A stretch of DNA of 37,406 nucleotides from Thiobacillus sp. (GTDB taxonomy: Bacteria > Pseudomonadota > Gammaproteobacteria > Burkholderiales > Thiobacillaceae), in NCBI GenBank assembly GCA_018262815.1, contig JADFDN010000016.1, forward strand, positions 1-37,406, in the 5' to 3' direction. The number at the start of each line of letters is the position of its first letter. Position 1 is the stretch's first letter. Position numbers and translations under genes: made by a program. Shown in pieces: positions 25,158-33,295 of this stretch. Under the pieces are notes generated by a model that was not told the DNA's origin, ran no database searches, and saw nothing but the letters and a program-made list of their open reading frames with translations.

Positions 25158-26290
25158 GTGCGTTTCGACTCCAGGTGCCGTTCGAGAATCGGCACCAACT
25201 CCTCCATCCGGCGCTTGTAGGTGTGGTCGCGCAAGGTACGCGCCTGCCCGGCGTGAGCAATCGCCCGGGCCTCGTCGAGATGATCCAGGTAATAACGGAT
25301 AAGCTCTGCCGCTTCCTCGGGGCTGGAGTAGGCCACGACCTCCTTGCCGACCTCAAACAGTTCGCCCAGATTGTCCTTGCGATCTGTAATGAGTAAGGCG
25401 CCAACGCCGGTGGCCTCGTACAGGCGCATGTTGTTGGCATTTTTCTCGGCCACATTGATGTGCCGGTTCAGTGTGACGCGACTGCGCGCCAGAGCGCGGT
25501 ACATGTCCAGCCCCCACACCTCGCCATGATGGCGCGCGCGTATGGGCGAATCCTGATCCAGACTGTCAGCGCCGTAGCCAAAAAACTGAATCGGCGTGTT
25601 GCGTGCCAGGTATTCAAGCACCGGTATGGCCTTGCCGTGGTGACGACTGATGCCGCCCACAAAGCTGGCGCCGATGTCCTTGTTCGCATCACCCAGTTTC
25701 TCCAGCACCCTCGTATCAAAGCCGATGCGGAAATACTCCGATGCCACACCCAGCGCGCGCAGACGGGGCACGAAGTGCGGGAAGGAGGTGAGAATCAGGT
25801 CGTAGCTCTTGAGGAAAGGCTCAGGCGGCAGTGGGCAGGCAATCTGGCCCACCACGAGCCTGACGTGCTTGCGGAGTCTGGCGAGCGCCTCAGGGGGAAA
25901 GAAACTTAAGTCCTGGCAGTACAGGACATCGGGACTTAGCGCCTGCACTTGGGCCACCGCAATTTCGACCAGACCTGGCAAAGCTGCCAGCCTGCGACCG
26001 ATCCACGGAAGGCGGAAGAAACGGTGCGGCACCCGCAAGGCCAGCGGGCTGTAGCGAGCCCCGCTCTCGCGTGCCCATGACTTCTGCAACGGCACGCAAT
26101 TCACAATCAGATCCTGCGCGTCGCAACCGAGTTCATTGAGATGACGGGAATAGAAGTCCGAGGTACCGAAGCACTGGTCAAGCAGGGCGTCACGCTGACG
26201 AGCATACGGCAGCGCCTTCAAATCCGGATTTGCGGCATAGTGCGCTGCCAGAAAGGCCGCGTAATAAGTATCGACGATAGCGATCTTCAT
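25154..26290 (-). CDS. CgeB-like / Glyco_trans_1_2 family glycosyltransferase
   Basis: A 378-residue protein. The N-terminal half (MKIAIVDTYYAAFLAAHY...) looks like the acceptor Rossmann domain of GT-B enzymes. The C-terminal part has IGASFVGGISRHHGKAIPVLEYL, and LYEATGVGALLITDRKDNLGELF, typical of the CgeB/Glyco_trans_1_2 group. The track start is too long by 29 residues; ATG 26290 gives an ATGA overlap with the upstream GT2 and the clean N-terminus. Neighbours are a GT2 and a methyltransferase. Donor and acceptor unknown. Confidence 0.75.
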   Translation of the reverse strand: MKIAIVDTYYAAFLAAHYAANPDLKALPYARQRDALLDQCFGTSDFYSRHLNELGCDAQDLIVNCVPLQKSWARESGARYSPLALRVPHRFFRLPWIGRRLAALPGLVEIAVAQVQALSPDVLYCQDLSFFPPEALARLRKHVRLVVGQIACPLPPEPFLKSYDLILTSFPHFVPRLRALGVASEYFRIGFDTRVLEKLGDANKDIGASFVGGISRHHGKAIPVLEYLARNTPIQFFGYGADSLDQDSPIRARHHGEVWGLDMYRALARSRVTLNRHINVAEKNANNMRLYEATGVGALLITDRKDNLGELFEVGKEVVAYSSPEEAAELIRYYLDHLDEARAIAHAGQARTLRDHTYKRRMEELVPILERHLESKRT

Positions 26291-27132
26291 GCTTTTTTTC
26301 GGCAGATGGAAATCAGTGTGCAGGCGGCTGCGCGCAAAGGGAAAGTGGCGCGTTGCATCAAGCTGCTCGCACTCCACCAGAAACTGAGCCGGGCCGGTAA
26401 GTAGGCCGGTGAACGGACGGAGAATAAACGCTCACGCATGCTGGAACCACGAAAAGCATTGCCATATTCTTCATTTGAATACACCACCGCTGACGAACTA
26501 ACCAACAGAAGCCACCCAGCCGATCGCACGCGCAAAGCGAGTTCGTAGTCGGCAAGATAATGAGGTAGCCAGCGGGGGCGCATGCCACGGACAGCCCGCA
26601 GGGCGGGCACAGGATACAACACACCGCGGCCGCTGAGCGCATCCACTGAAATGACCCCCCGCGCCAGCTCCTCTCTCTTTGATGGGTCGTTGATCGCATC
26701 CGTCACACGCAGGCGCCAGGGGTTGATCAGGGGGCCAACTGACAGCTGCCGATGCGGCGGCTGCATGTCCCGGATCGTGCTGCCCACCGCTGCTGGCGCA
26801 TGCTGGCGAGCAGTGGCAAGCAAGGCCTGGACAAAACCCCTGTCTATGCGCGTGTCGTTGTTCACGAACAGAACCCAGTCGTCAGAAGATGCCGTAGTCA
26901 GCACATGCCGCAGGCCCAGGTCGATGCCCCCCCCCCACCAGAGCGAACCATCGCCCTGCAGCACGGTGACGTCGGCCTGTGCACGCAGGAAATCCCCAGT
27001 ACCGTCGGAGGAGCCGTCATCAATCACGATCAGGGCTAGCGGCTCGTCAGCCTGTTGCGCACGCAGGCATTCAAGCATGGACTGCGTCATGGCAAGTCGA
27101 TTGAACACCGGCATCAACACATGGACCGTCAT
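26287..27132 (-). CDS. GT2 glycosyltransferase, rhamnosyltransferase-like, with a G10 tract
   Basis: Family 2 transferase of 281 residues: HVLMPVFNRLAMTQSMLECLRAQ, ALIVIDDGSSDGTGDFL, LFVNNDTRIDRGFV (metal/donor site). The motif GDGSLWWGGGIDLGLRH lies before the DXD region. Codons for WWGGG carry ten G in a row on the coding strand (plus-strand C10 at 26927-26936). Slippage by one or two bases would truncate the protein, so ON/OFF phase variation is possible. It overlaps its upstream methyltransferase and its downstream CgeB-like gene in ATGA. Product class is clear; sugar donor is not. Confidence 0.82.
   Translation of the reverse strand: MTVHVLMPVFNRLAMTQSMLECLRAQQADEPLALIVIDDGSSDGTGDFLRAQADVTVLQGDGSLWWGGGIDLGLRHVLTTASSDDWVLFVNNDTRIDRGFVQALLATARQHAPAAVGSTIRDMQPPHRQLSVGPLINPWRLRVTDAINDPSKREELARGVISVDALSGRGVLYPVPALRAVRGMRPRWLPHYLADYELALRVRSAGWLLLVSSSAVVYSNEEYGNAFRGSSMRERLFSVRSPAYLPARLSFWWSASSLMQRATFPLRAAACTLISICRKKA
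26927..26936 (-). repeat. Homopolymer G10 in a glycosyltransferase coding sequence
   Basis: Plus-strand C10, coding-strand G10, read in frame as tgg-tgg-ggg-ggg-ggc. The current length keeps the GT2 frame open; other lengths not in phase would close it. Possible contingency locus. Confidence 0.9.
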
Positions 27133-28169
27133 GGCTTTACCACGGGAACGATCTCGACCATCAGGCTATCGCCCCAGCCCAGCGCGTCGATCGAGCGATT
27201 GATCACGGCCAGCGGAAGCATGAGCCCAGCAAGCACGATACGCCGCAGGATACGCCGTACTAACCGGCGTGCCGGTGGCGGCACCGGAACACCCGCCCTA
27301 TCCGCAGGCGGCGTGGACACAGCCCACATCGGCGACGGGGAGCCTCGCGGGATATCGAGCCGATTCGCCCGAAACTGCAACACGGTCCAGAGATTGGGAG
27401 TAACCGTACGAACAGCCTTGATGCGATAGCCGCAGCGAGCTGCCATCTGCGTGAAGTCGCCTCGACTGAAATGGTGCAGGTGGTAAGGCACGTGCCAGTT
27501 GATCCAGCGCACGCCGGAGAGGCGACACCAGAATGACCGGACATTGGGGAACACCAGCACCACGCGCCCGCCGGGCCGCAAGCGGGTGCGCAAACGCTCA
27601 AGCGTCTGGTCCGGATCAGGAACATGCTCGATCACCTGATTAAGCACGACGAGATCAAACCGTTCGCTGGCGAAGGGTTCGTCGAGCAGGCTGCCTATGT
27701 GGACCTGCAGACCCAGTTCGTCTGCGATACGCCGGACATTTGGATCCGCTTCAATGCCTCGTACCTGCGCGCCAATGGCCTGCGCCTCGAGCAGCGACAA
27801 ACCGCTCCCGCAACCGATGTCCAGCATCAACTCGCCTGGGCGCACCGAGTACTGCCCCTGGTTGTCAGTCCCCGTCCACCAACGCCGCAACGGGGCCAGG
27901 CGCGTGACGGCGCGCCTGGCCTCGCGCCGGAGATCTCCTACGTTCACGTGCTTGCGCGGATAGTAGGTGCCGTAGAGTGCCCCCAAGTCTGATTCACCCA
28001 ATCTGGGTGATGTCATGCAATGCCCGCATTGGTCACATCGGACCAGAGCAAAAAGGTCAGGTTGCCCGTACCTGTCGTCGAAGGCCGTCCGCAAGGCAGA
28101 GGCCTTCTGCCCCCCGCATACCGGACAAGCCGGAATGGAAGCGGGGCGAATATTTTCAGCCGTGTTCAT
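27129..28169 (-). CDS. Class I SAM methyltransferase with N-terminal zinc ribbon
   Basis: A 346-residue protein. Residues about 15-50 hold a zinc ribbon (CPVCGG...CDQCGHCMTSPRL), then the methyltransferase core: ELMLDIGCGSGLSLLEAQAIG, GIEADPNVRRIADELG, DLVVLNQVIEHV, LRPGGRVVLVFPN. The C-terminal part has a hydrophobic segment (RIVLAGLMLPLAVIN) that may anchor it to the membrane. It resembles the gene at 14900 in layout, and both are placed beside glycosyltransferases. ATGA overlaps on both sides. Sugar C- or O-methylation is expected; no partner biosynthetic gene for a named sugar was seen next to it. Confidence 0.82.
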   Translation of the reverse strand: MNTAENIRPASIPACPVCGGQKASALRTAFDDRYGQPDLFALVRCDQCGHCMTSPRLGESDLGALYGTYYPRKHVNVGDLRREARRAVTRLAPLRRWWTGTDNQGQYSVRPGELMLDIGCGSGLSLLEAQAIGAQVRGIEADPNVRRIADELGLQVHIGSLLDEPFASERFDLVVLNQVIEHVPDPDQTLERLRTRLRPGGRVVLVFPNVRSFWCRLSGVRWINWHVPYHLHHFSRGDFTQMAARCGYRIKAVRTVTPNLWTVLQFRANRLDIPRGSPSPMWAVSTPPADRAGVPVPPPARRLVRRILRRIVLAGLMLPLAVINRSIDALGWGDSLMVEIVPVVKP

Positions 28170-29680
28170 GTTGCATTTCCTTCAGTAGCGGGCTGGCATA
28201 CTGCTACCAGACGTCCGGCGATCATCGCCGCCGCATCTTCTTGGCTGAAAAATTGGCGCGCCACATCCGGCAGGCTCCTGCGCATGGGTTCAAGCCGTGC
28301 GGGATCGGCGATCACCTCATCGAGGACGCGCCTGGCGTCGGCAATCGACTGCACCTCGATGGCAGCCCCAAGGGAAGCCAGATCTGGCTCGAAGCGGCGC
28401 ATAGCCCCGATGCTGCAAATCAACGGAACAACATTCATGGCCACGGCTTCGAGCAGGACTGTCGAGAAAACGCTCACCACCATTTCAGAGATGGAAATGA
28501 CATTCGCCAACGGCTCGGCCGCGGGATTCGAAAAATAGACGTTCGGGCAGGCGGCGAGCTTTTCTCTCAAAACAGAGGGGAGGGGGTAGCCGGGATGTTC
28601 GCGCACAACAATCTCAACCTGAGGATGAGCGGCCGCAGCCTCGGCAATCAGGCCCACGAATGCATCATAGGCCGCGACGCCAAGCAACGCGCACGGTGCC
28701 TGAAGAAAGAAACTGAACGTTCGGGCGCTGGACGCCGAGCCGCGGGAAAGCGACGCCCCCGCCTGCACGGCATGGCTACCCGTCACCCGGAACTTCTGAT
28801 CCGGATTATGTGGCTTTAGCAGCTGCGCGAAGCGCTCGCCCCACACGAACATTTCCGTGTAGGCCATGTTTCTGAAGCCACTGTGGATATACGGTGACCA
28901 GCCTTGCTGCATGCAGAAACAGGGAATTCCGATCAGTCGGCACGCCTCAGAGGTGATCACATCCAGGGGGGCATTTCCTTCAACGACTAGAACACATTTG
29001 GGCCGCAGTGCCCGAAGCGCCTCCAGCGTCACGTCGGCCTCATGCATCAGCTGGAAGAATTCGGAGAGCGCCAAGGACGAAAAGACTGACCCCAGCGACG
29101 CCCCGCCGGCAGACCAGTTGACAACCGGGTGCCCAGACTGCTTCATTCTGAGACCCAGTTCATGGTCACACGCAGCTAGGTAGGCGAATTCCCCCTCCCC
29201 CAATTTCTGCGTCACTGGTGAGAGGTAAGTGGCAAATTTGGCGTTGACCACGTGGATCAGGATGTCGTGGTCCGGACCAGATTGCCGCCCTTCTGCACGG
29301 CGCCCCCTAAGCCTGCTGCGCAGCCATCCATAAACTTGTCTTGCGACCAGATGCAATCGCCTCCCGATCCTGCGACCTGGGCGAACCGCTGGCGCATTCA
29401 AGCCTGGAAGAAAAGCCGCGATATCAGACTCCAGGGCACTCAAGGCCGGAAACTGCAGCGATGGCGCCCCATGGCCAGACAGCGCAAGATAACTCTGGAA
29501 TAACGCCTCGGAATTGATGCACTGGATGTAGAGTCGCCGCTCCACGGCATACCTCAGCTGCATCCCCCTGTAGAGGAATGCATCGGGTCGACGCTGCACC
29601 GCGTCAGCGGTGTAGCGCTCTATTGCGCCGCACAGGCCACGCGTGTAGTCAAAACCGTGGCTCCCAAAATCAATGGCCAT
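28166..29680 (-). CDS. Putative GT-B-like surface-glycan transferase of unassigned family
   Basis: I do not recognise this 504-residue protein as a named family. The C-terminal half looks like the donor domain of GT-B enzymes and of capsule KpsS/polysialyltransferase-like proteins: VVEGNAPLDVITSEACRLIG, CFCMQQGWSPYIHSGFRN, VWGERFAQLL, VEIVVREHPGYPLPSV, VVSVFSTVLLEAVAMNVVPL. Residues 1-130 are not recognised. No signal peptide. I used ATG 29680 (MAIDFGSHGFDYTRGL); the track start lies inside the NeuB-TIM gene. It directly follows NeuB-TIM with an 11-nt gap, so transfer of the CMP-activated nonulosonate is the leading guess. Confidence 0.55.
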   Translation of the reverse strand: MAIDFGSHGFDYTRGLCGAIERYTADAVQRRPDAFLYRGMQLRYAVERRLYIQCINSEALFQSYLALSGHGAPSLQFPALSALESDIAAFLPGLNAPAVRPGRRIGRRLHLVARQVYGWLRSRLRGRRAEGRQSGPDHDILIHVVNAKFATYLSPVTQKLGEGEFAYLAACDHELGLRMKQSGHPVVNWSAGGASLGSVFSSLALSEFFQLMHEADVTLEALRALRPKCVLVVEGNAPLDVITSEACRLIGIPCFCMQQGWSPYIHSGFRNMAYTEMFVWGERFAQLLKPHNPDQKFRVTGSHAVQAGASLSRGSASSARTFSFFLQAPCALLGVAAYDAFVGLIAEAAAAHPQVEIVVREHPGYPLPSVLREKLAACPNVYFSNPAAEPLANVISISEMVVSVFSTVLLEAVAMNVVPLICSIGAMRRFEPDLASLGAAIEVQSIADARRVLDEVIADPARLEPMRRSLPDVARQFFSQEDAAAMIAGRLVAVCQPATEGNAT

Positions 29681-29691
29681 CGTCGAAGGTT

Positions 29692-31575
29692 TTACAGGAT
29701 GCCCGCGTGGCCGTACTTCTCGAGGCAGCACAGCGCATGGTGTGTTCCCGCGCCATGATTGACATGACCGCTCCATATTTCCGGAACCCAACTGAATTTG
29801 ATTTTTTCCAAGTGACGGAACAAAGCGTCGAAGTCGAGCTCACCCTCGCCGATCTGGACCCCTTCGCCATCGATACCGTGCGCGTCTGAGATATGGAGGT
29901 GACGGATGTAGGGCAAGACGATCTTGGCATAGTCCACCAGGTCCATTCCTGCGAACTTGCAATAAAGCTGGGCGTGACAGATGTCGAAAGTCATGCCCAG
30001 CGAAAGCGATTTGCAGAACGAGGCCATGTCCTGCGGACGCATGTAGCCATACTGGTGCCACTGTCCCCCGAGATACCAGGGCCGCGGTGGCAGGTTCTCG
30101 GGCAGCAGCTCGACGCCATCCAGGTTGATGTCGCGCAGGGTCTTCTCGGCCTTGGCTGTTAGCTCCGCGCAGTCGTAGTTGCCATCCAGCAGGCTCATCC
30201 CGCCCACATGCAGGACGATCTTGGGCTTGACACCTTGGCGGAAGCCCGGCGCCAGCTCACGTGTACGAACAATCGTTTTCTCCAGAATGTCCACGGAGTT
30301 GCGCACCACCTCGACGTTATCCGAACATAGATCGAAGAGATCGCGCCCAATAATCTCCGGGGCATGCATGATCAATGCGGAACTCTCACTCTGGGCCGAC
30401 ACTTCATCGATCACGTCGCGATCCGAGCAGTGGAATTCAATGACGGGAGTCTTGAGTTCCTTGTAGATGTCGAAATCATGGAAGCGGCACTTGACACCCC
30501 AATCCTTCGCGAAGGTGAAATGGGGCCAATCAGCCACCGTGAGTGCCTTTTCGAAATCCTGTTCGGTGATGTAGTCGCTGGCCTTCTTAGCGCGCATCAA
30601 CGTCTTGCCTAGGAACTCGGGCAACCGGTCCGGCGTGATGCCCTTGCCGGGGCTCATGAACTTCAGGTCCTCCAGCCGAATCGCCTCACCCTCCGCAAGA
30701 TCACGCTTGGCTACCAGTGACTTGGCGAACACCTCACGGTTCAACTGCTCGGCCATGGTGATAACCTTCCTGTCCTCACCCAGCATGGTGCGCGTCAATT
30801 GGAGTTGACGCACCAGATCCCTGAACTGATCAGGCGTGAGCGATGCCTTGTGGTCGGGCCCCAGTTGGTGGATGTCGCGGGTGATGTGCTTCTCGATGAT
30901 GGTTGCACCGAGCCCGTGCGCCAGGAGCGAGGCTTGCACACCAAGTTCGTGCCCGGAATAACCAACCATGGGAGCGAGCGTGGAGAGAGTGTGCAGGTAC
31001 CGCAGATTCAATGACTCAGGCGGCGCAGGATAGGTTGACTGGCACAACAACATTGCATAGCGGTTCGTAAAGTTGTCGGCAATGAACTCGGCGGATTTTC
31101 GAATAACCGAGTCGTCCCACATGCCCGTGCTGAAGATGGCTGGGCACTTCAGCTTCCCCAGCGTGTGCGAGATCAACGGCCAGTTGGTAAGGTCGGCCGA
31201 TGAAAACTTGACGGCATCCAGTTCCAGGCCAGCCACAAAGTCGGCCGACATCTGGTCAAACGGCGTCACGATGAAATCGACGGCCAATCGCCGTGCTTCT
31301 GCACGCAATGCCTCAAAGGCCGCGTCACTCAGCTCCAACTCCTTCAACTGGGGTATCAGGTACTGAAATGACCACTCCGCACTGTTCGGATCGTCCAGCA
31401 GCGGTGCGACGTATATTTCTGACAGATTTCTCTTCTGGAACTTGACGGCATCCGCCCCCGCCTGGGCAGCCTCATTCATGAGGTAGAGCGCCTCATCCAA
31501 TGAGCCATTGTGATTGATGCCAATTTCGGCGATAACGTACAGGCCGTCTTTTTCGAGCGACGCGATTCGTGACAT
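29692..31575 (-). CDS. Fusion: NeuB-type nonulosonate synthase + SAF domain + sugar-isomerase-like TIM barrel
   Basis: A 627-residue, three-part protein. Residues about 1-275 are a NeuB/LegI/PseI TIM barrel that condenses PEP with a hexose derivative: YVIAEIGINHNGSLDEAL, KFQKRN, IFSTGMWD, IIEKHITRDIHQLGPDHKAS. About 277-345 form the SAF (antifreeze-like) domain: SLVAKRDLAEGEAIRLEDLKFMSPGKGI. About 350-627 are an AP-endonuclease-2/xylose-isomerase-like barrel with metal-ligand-like residues (ELLPENLPPRP, TFDICHAQ, RHLHISDAHG, WVPEIWSGH). Odd points: the third domain is absent from classical NeuB, and the GYSGHE motif replaces the usual SDHT. The start follows the previous gene by 11 nt, with GAGG as SD. 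Product sugar unknown. Confidence 0.85.
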   Translation of the reverse strand: MSRIASLEKDGLYVIAEIGINHNGSLDEALYLMNEAAQAGADAVKFQKRNLSEIYVAPLLDDPNSAEWSFQYLIPQLKELELSDAAFEALRAEARRLAVDFIVTPFDQMSADFVAGLELDAVKFSSADLTNWPLISHTLGKLKCPAIFSTGMWDDSVIRKSAEFIADNFTNRYAMLLCQSTYPAPPESLNLRYLHTLSTLAPMVGYSGHELGVQASLLAHGLGATIIEKHITRDIHQLGPDHKASLTPDQFRDLVRQLQLTRTMLGEDRKVITMAEQLNREVFAKSLVAKRDLAEGEAIRLEDLKFMSPGKGITPDRLPEFLGKTLMRAKKASDYITEQDFEKALTVADWPHFTFAKDWGVKCRFHDFDIYKELKTPVIEFHCSDRDVIDEVSAQSESSALIMHAPEIIGRDLFDLCSDNVEVVRNSVDILEKTIVRTRELAPGFRQGVKPKIVLHVGGMSLLDGNYDCAELTAKAEKTLRDINLDGVELLPENLPPRPWYLGGQWHQYGYMRPQDMASFCKSLSLGMTFDICHAQLYCKFAGMDLVDYAKIVLPYIRHLHISDAHGIDGEGVQIGEGELDFDALFRHLEKIKFSWVPEIWSGHVNHGAGTHHALCCLEKYGHAGIL

Positions 31576-31586
31576 ATAACCTCGAT

Positions 31587-32591
31587 TTAGTGTGTTGCCG
31601 TGTGATTACCGTCGGTCTGGGCAGCGGCAGAATATTTTTTAATCATTTGCGTGATCAATTCGCGCATCTGTATTTTCGGCGACCACCCAAGCTGCATGAG
31701 CTTCGCTGGGTCACCACATATGTTTGATTGAACCTTGTCGTTTTCACGAAGCAGTTGAGTGCTCACTTCAACGTCGACTTGCAATTGCGCAACCTCACCG
31801 GCCAGTGCAATCAGGTCCGCGATGCGATGCGCCCGCCCCGAGCAGACGTTGTAGACCTCGCCCGCCATACCCGAGAGCAGCAATGTGCGATAGGCCGCGC
31901 AGACATCTTCTATCGCGAGGAAATCGCGCCGGACGGAAATGTTGCCCGCGACGACACGATGCGCGACACCTTCAGCACGATGTCGAGTAGCCTGCGCGAT
32001 CTGTCGGCAAATAGATGGCAGCACGAAGCGGCTATCCTGCGCAGCGCCAGTCACGTTGAACTGCCGGACATGGATGACTGGCAAGCCATGTTGCTGCTGA
32101 TAGTGCAGCCCAATGTGGCGCAGGCTAAGCTTGATCAGGCCATAGTGGTCTCGCGGTCGCGGTGGATGCTGTTCATTGACCGGGTCGTCGTCGAATTCGC
32201 CATACTCTGACGCGGAGCCGATCACTATGATTTTGCCGGTCAGTGGGCGCTGCAACCGCGAGACGGCGTCGAGTACCAGCATCGGCCCATTCAGGTGCTC
32301 ACTAAGCGCACAGTCCAGGTTGCGATTGATTTCGGGGACGAAGGACGAGCCGAGCGAAACGATGATGTCCGTGGGGTTGATCTGTGCGATTAGTTGCGTC
32401 AGCTGCGCGACCGTGGGTGGTAACTGGTGGCAGGGTAGTCCATCAAAGTCGGGATTATTGTAGTTTCGATAGATGCCGGCCACGGGCCAACCCCAGTCAT
32501 CCGCGGCCGCACGCGCAACGGCTGCCGCAATGAAGCCGCTGCCAATCACTAGCAGCCGGCGCTGGGGCGTACCACCTCCCGTAGATATCAT
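31587..32591 (-). CDS. RMD-like SDR (GDP-4-keto-6-deoxymannose reductase-type / epimerase)
   Basis: Extended SDR of 334 residues. Nucleotide site LLVIGSGFIAAAVARA, GSASEYG, and YGLIK (tyrosine-x3-lysine). Later segments match RMD enzymes: VRQFNVTGAAQDSRFVLP, ISVRRDFLAIEDVCAAYRTLL, GEVYNVCSGRAHRIADLI, GDPAKLMQLGWSPKI. RMD proteins reduce GDP-4-keto-6-deoxymannose to GDP-rhamnose, but here it lies between NeuA-like and NeuB-like genes, so it may act on a hexose feeding or following the nonulosonate. The C-terminal tail is polar and short. ATG overlaps the NeuA stop in ATGA. Confidence 0.78.
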   Translation of the reverse strand: MISTGGGTPQRRLLVIGSGFIAAAVARAAADDWGWPVAGIYRNYNNPDFDGLPCHQLPPTVAQLTQLIAQINPTDIIVSLGSSFVPEINRNLDCALSEHLNGPMLVLDAVSRLQRPLTGKIIVIGSASEYGEFDDDPVNEQHPPRPRDHYGLIKLSLRHIGLHYQQQHGLPVIHVRQFNVTGAAQDSRFVLPSICRQIAQATRHRAEGVAHRVVAGNISVRRDFLAIEDVCAAYRTLLLSGMAGEVYNVCSGRAHRIADLIALAGEVAQLQVDVEVSTQLLRENDKVQSNICGDPAKLMQLGWSPKIQMRELITQMIKKYSAAAQTDGNHTATH

Positions 32592-33295
32592 CCGACGCTC
32601 CTACTGTGCCTGCTGCGATCAAGCAGCAGCATTTCAGCCAATCTCATGTCCAGCAGCGAGTCGATATCGACCGCAGCTTCTTCATCCATCTTGTAAAGGG
32701 CGATCTTTCCAGAAAGCCGGTTGCCGGTGTCGAGTAGCGCTTGCGGCCGAAATACATAGATTGATCCATTCTCGACGTATTGTGGTTGCATGTCCTGTCG
32801 GCGAGGACGGTTGCGAAAATCGTAGTTCAGCGAGTGCGCGCCGTCGGCGTTTTCGGTCCACAAGAAACGATGGCTGGGTGAAACTGATAAAAGCGAATCG
32901 GCACCCTGCTCAAGCAGGGTCCTGACCGCGCCGTCGATGTCGCCGGTTCGTCGCAGTGGCGAGGTACACTGCAAAAATACCACGAGGTCAGGTAGACGGC
33001 CCGCCTGCGTGCGCAGGGCTTCGATGGCGTGGACCAAGGCCGACTCGGACGTTGCGGCATCGCCGCTGATGTCAGCCGGACGGCGTATCACGGATGCACC
33101 TGCTTCGTAGCTCACTTGAGCGATACGGTCGTCGTCGGTAGATACCACGGCCGACGCTATGCAGCTCGATTGCAGAGCCTGCTCGATCGTGTGGGCCACC
33201 AGCGGCTTACCCGCGAGCGGGTGTACGTTCTTGCCTGGTATGCCTTTTGAGCCGCCGCGCGCGGGGATCAGGGCGATCACGGAACCTGGATTCAT
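32588..33295 (-). CDS. CMP-nonulosonate cytidylyltransferase (NeuA/PtmB/PseF family)
   Basis: Cytidylyltransferase of 235 residues, the usual length. It has the CTP-binding loop VIALIPARGGSKGIPGKNVHPL, VSTDDDRIAQVS, VVFLQCTSPLRRTGDIDGAV, and the substrate region QYVENGSIYVFRP. The reaction activates a sialic-acid-like sugar with CTP. It is paired with the NeuB fusion encoded two genes later (one SDR between). Whether the sugar is Neu5Ac, legionaminate, pseudaminate or another nonulosonate cannot be told; CMP-KDO synthetase is less likely, given the motifs and setting. ATGA overlaps on both sides. Confidence 0.9.
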   Translation of the reverse strand: MNPGSVIALIPARGGSKGIPGKNVHPLAGKPLVAHTIEQALQSSCIASAVVSTDDDRIAQVSYEAGASVIRRPADISGDAATSESALVHAIEALRTQAGRLPDLVVFLQCTSPLRRTGDIDGAVRTLLEQGADSLLSVSPSHRFLWTENADGAHSLNYDFRNRPRRQDMQPQYVENGSIYVFRPQALLDTGNRLSGKIALYKMDEEAAVDIDSLLDMRLAEMLLLDRSRHSRSVG

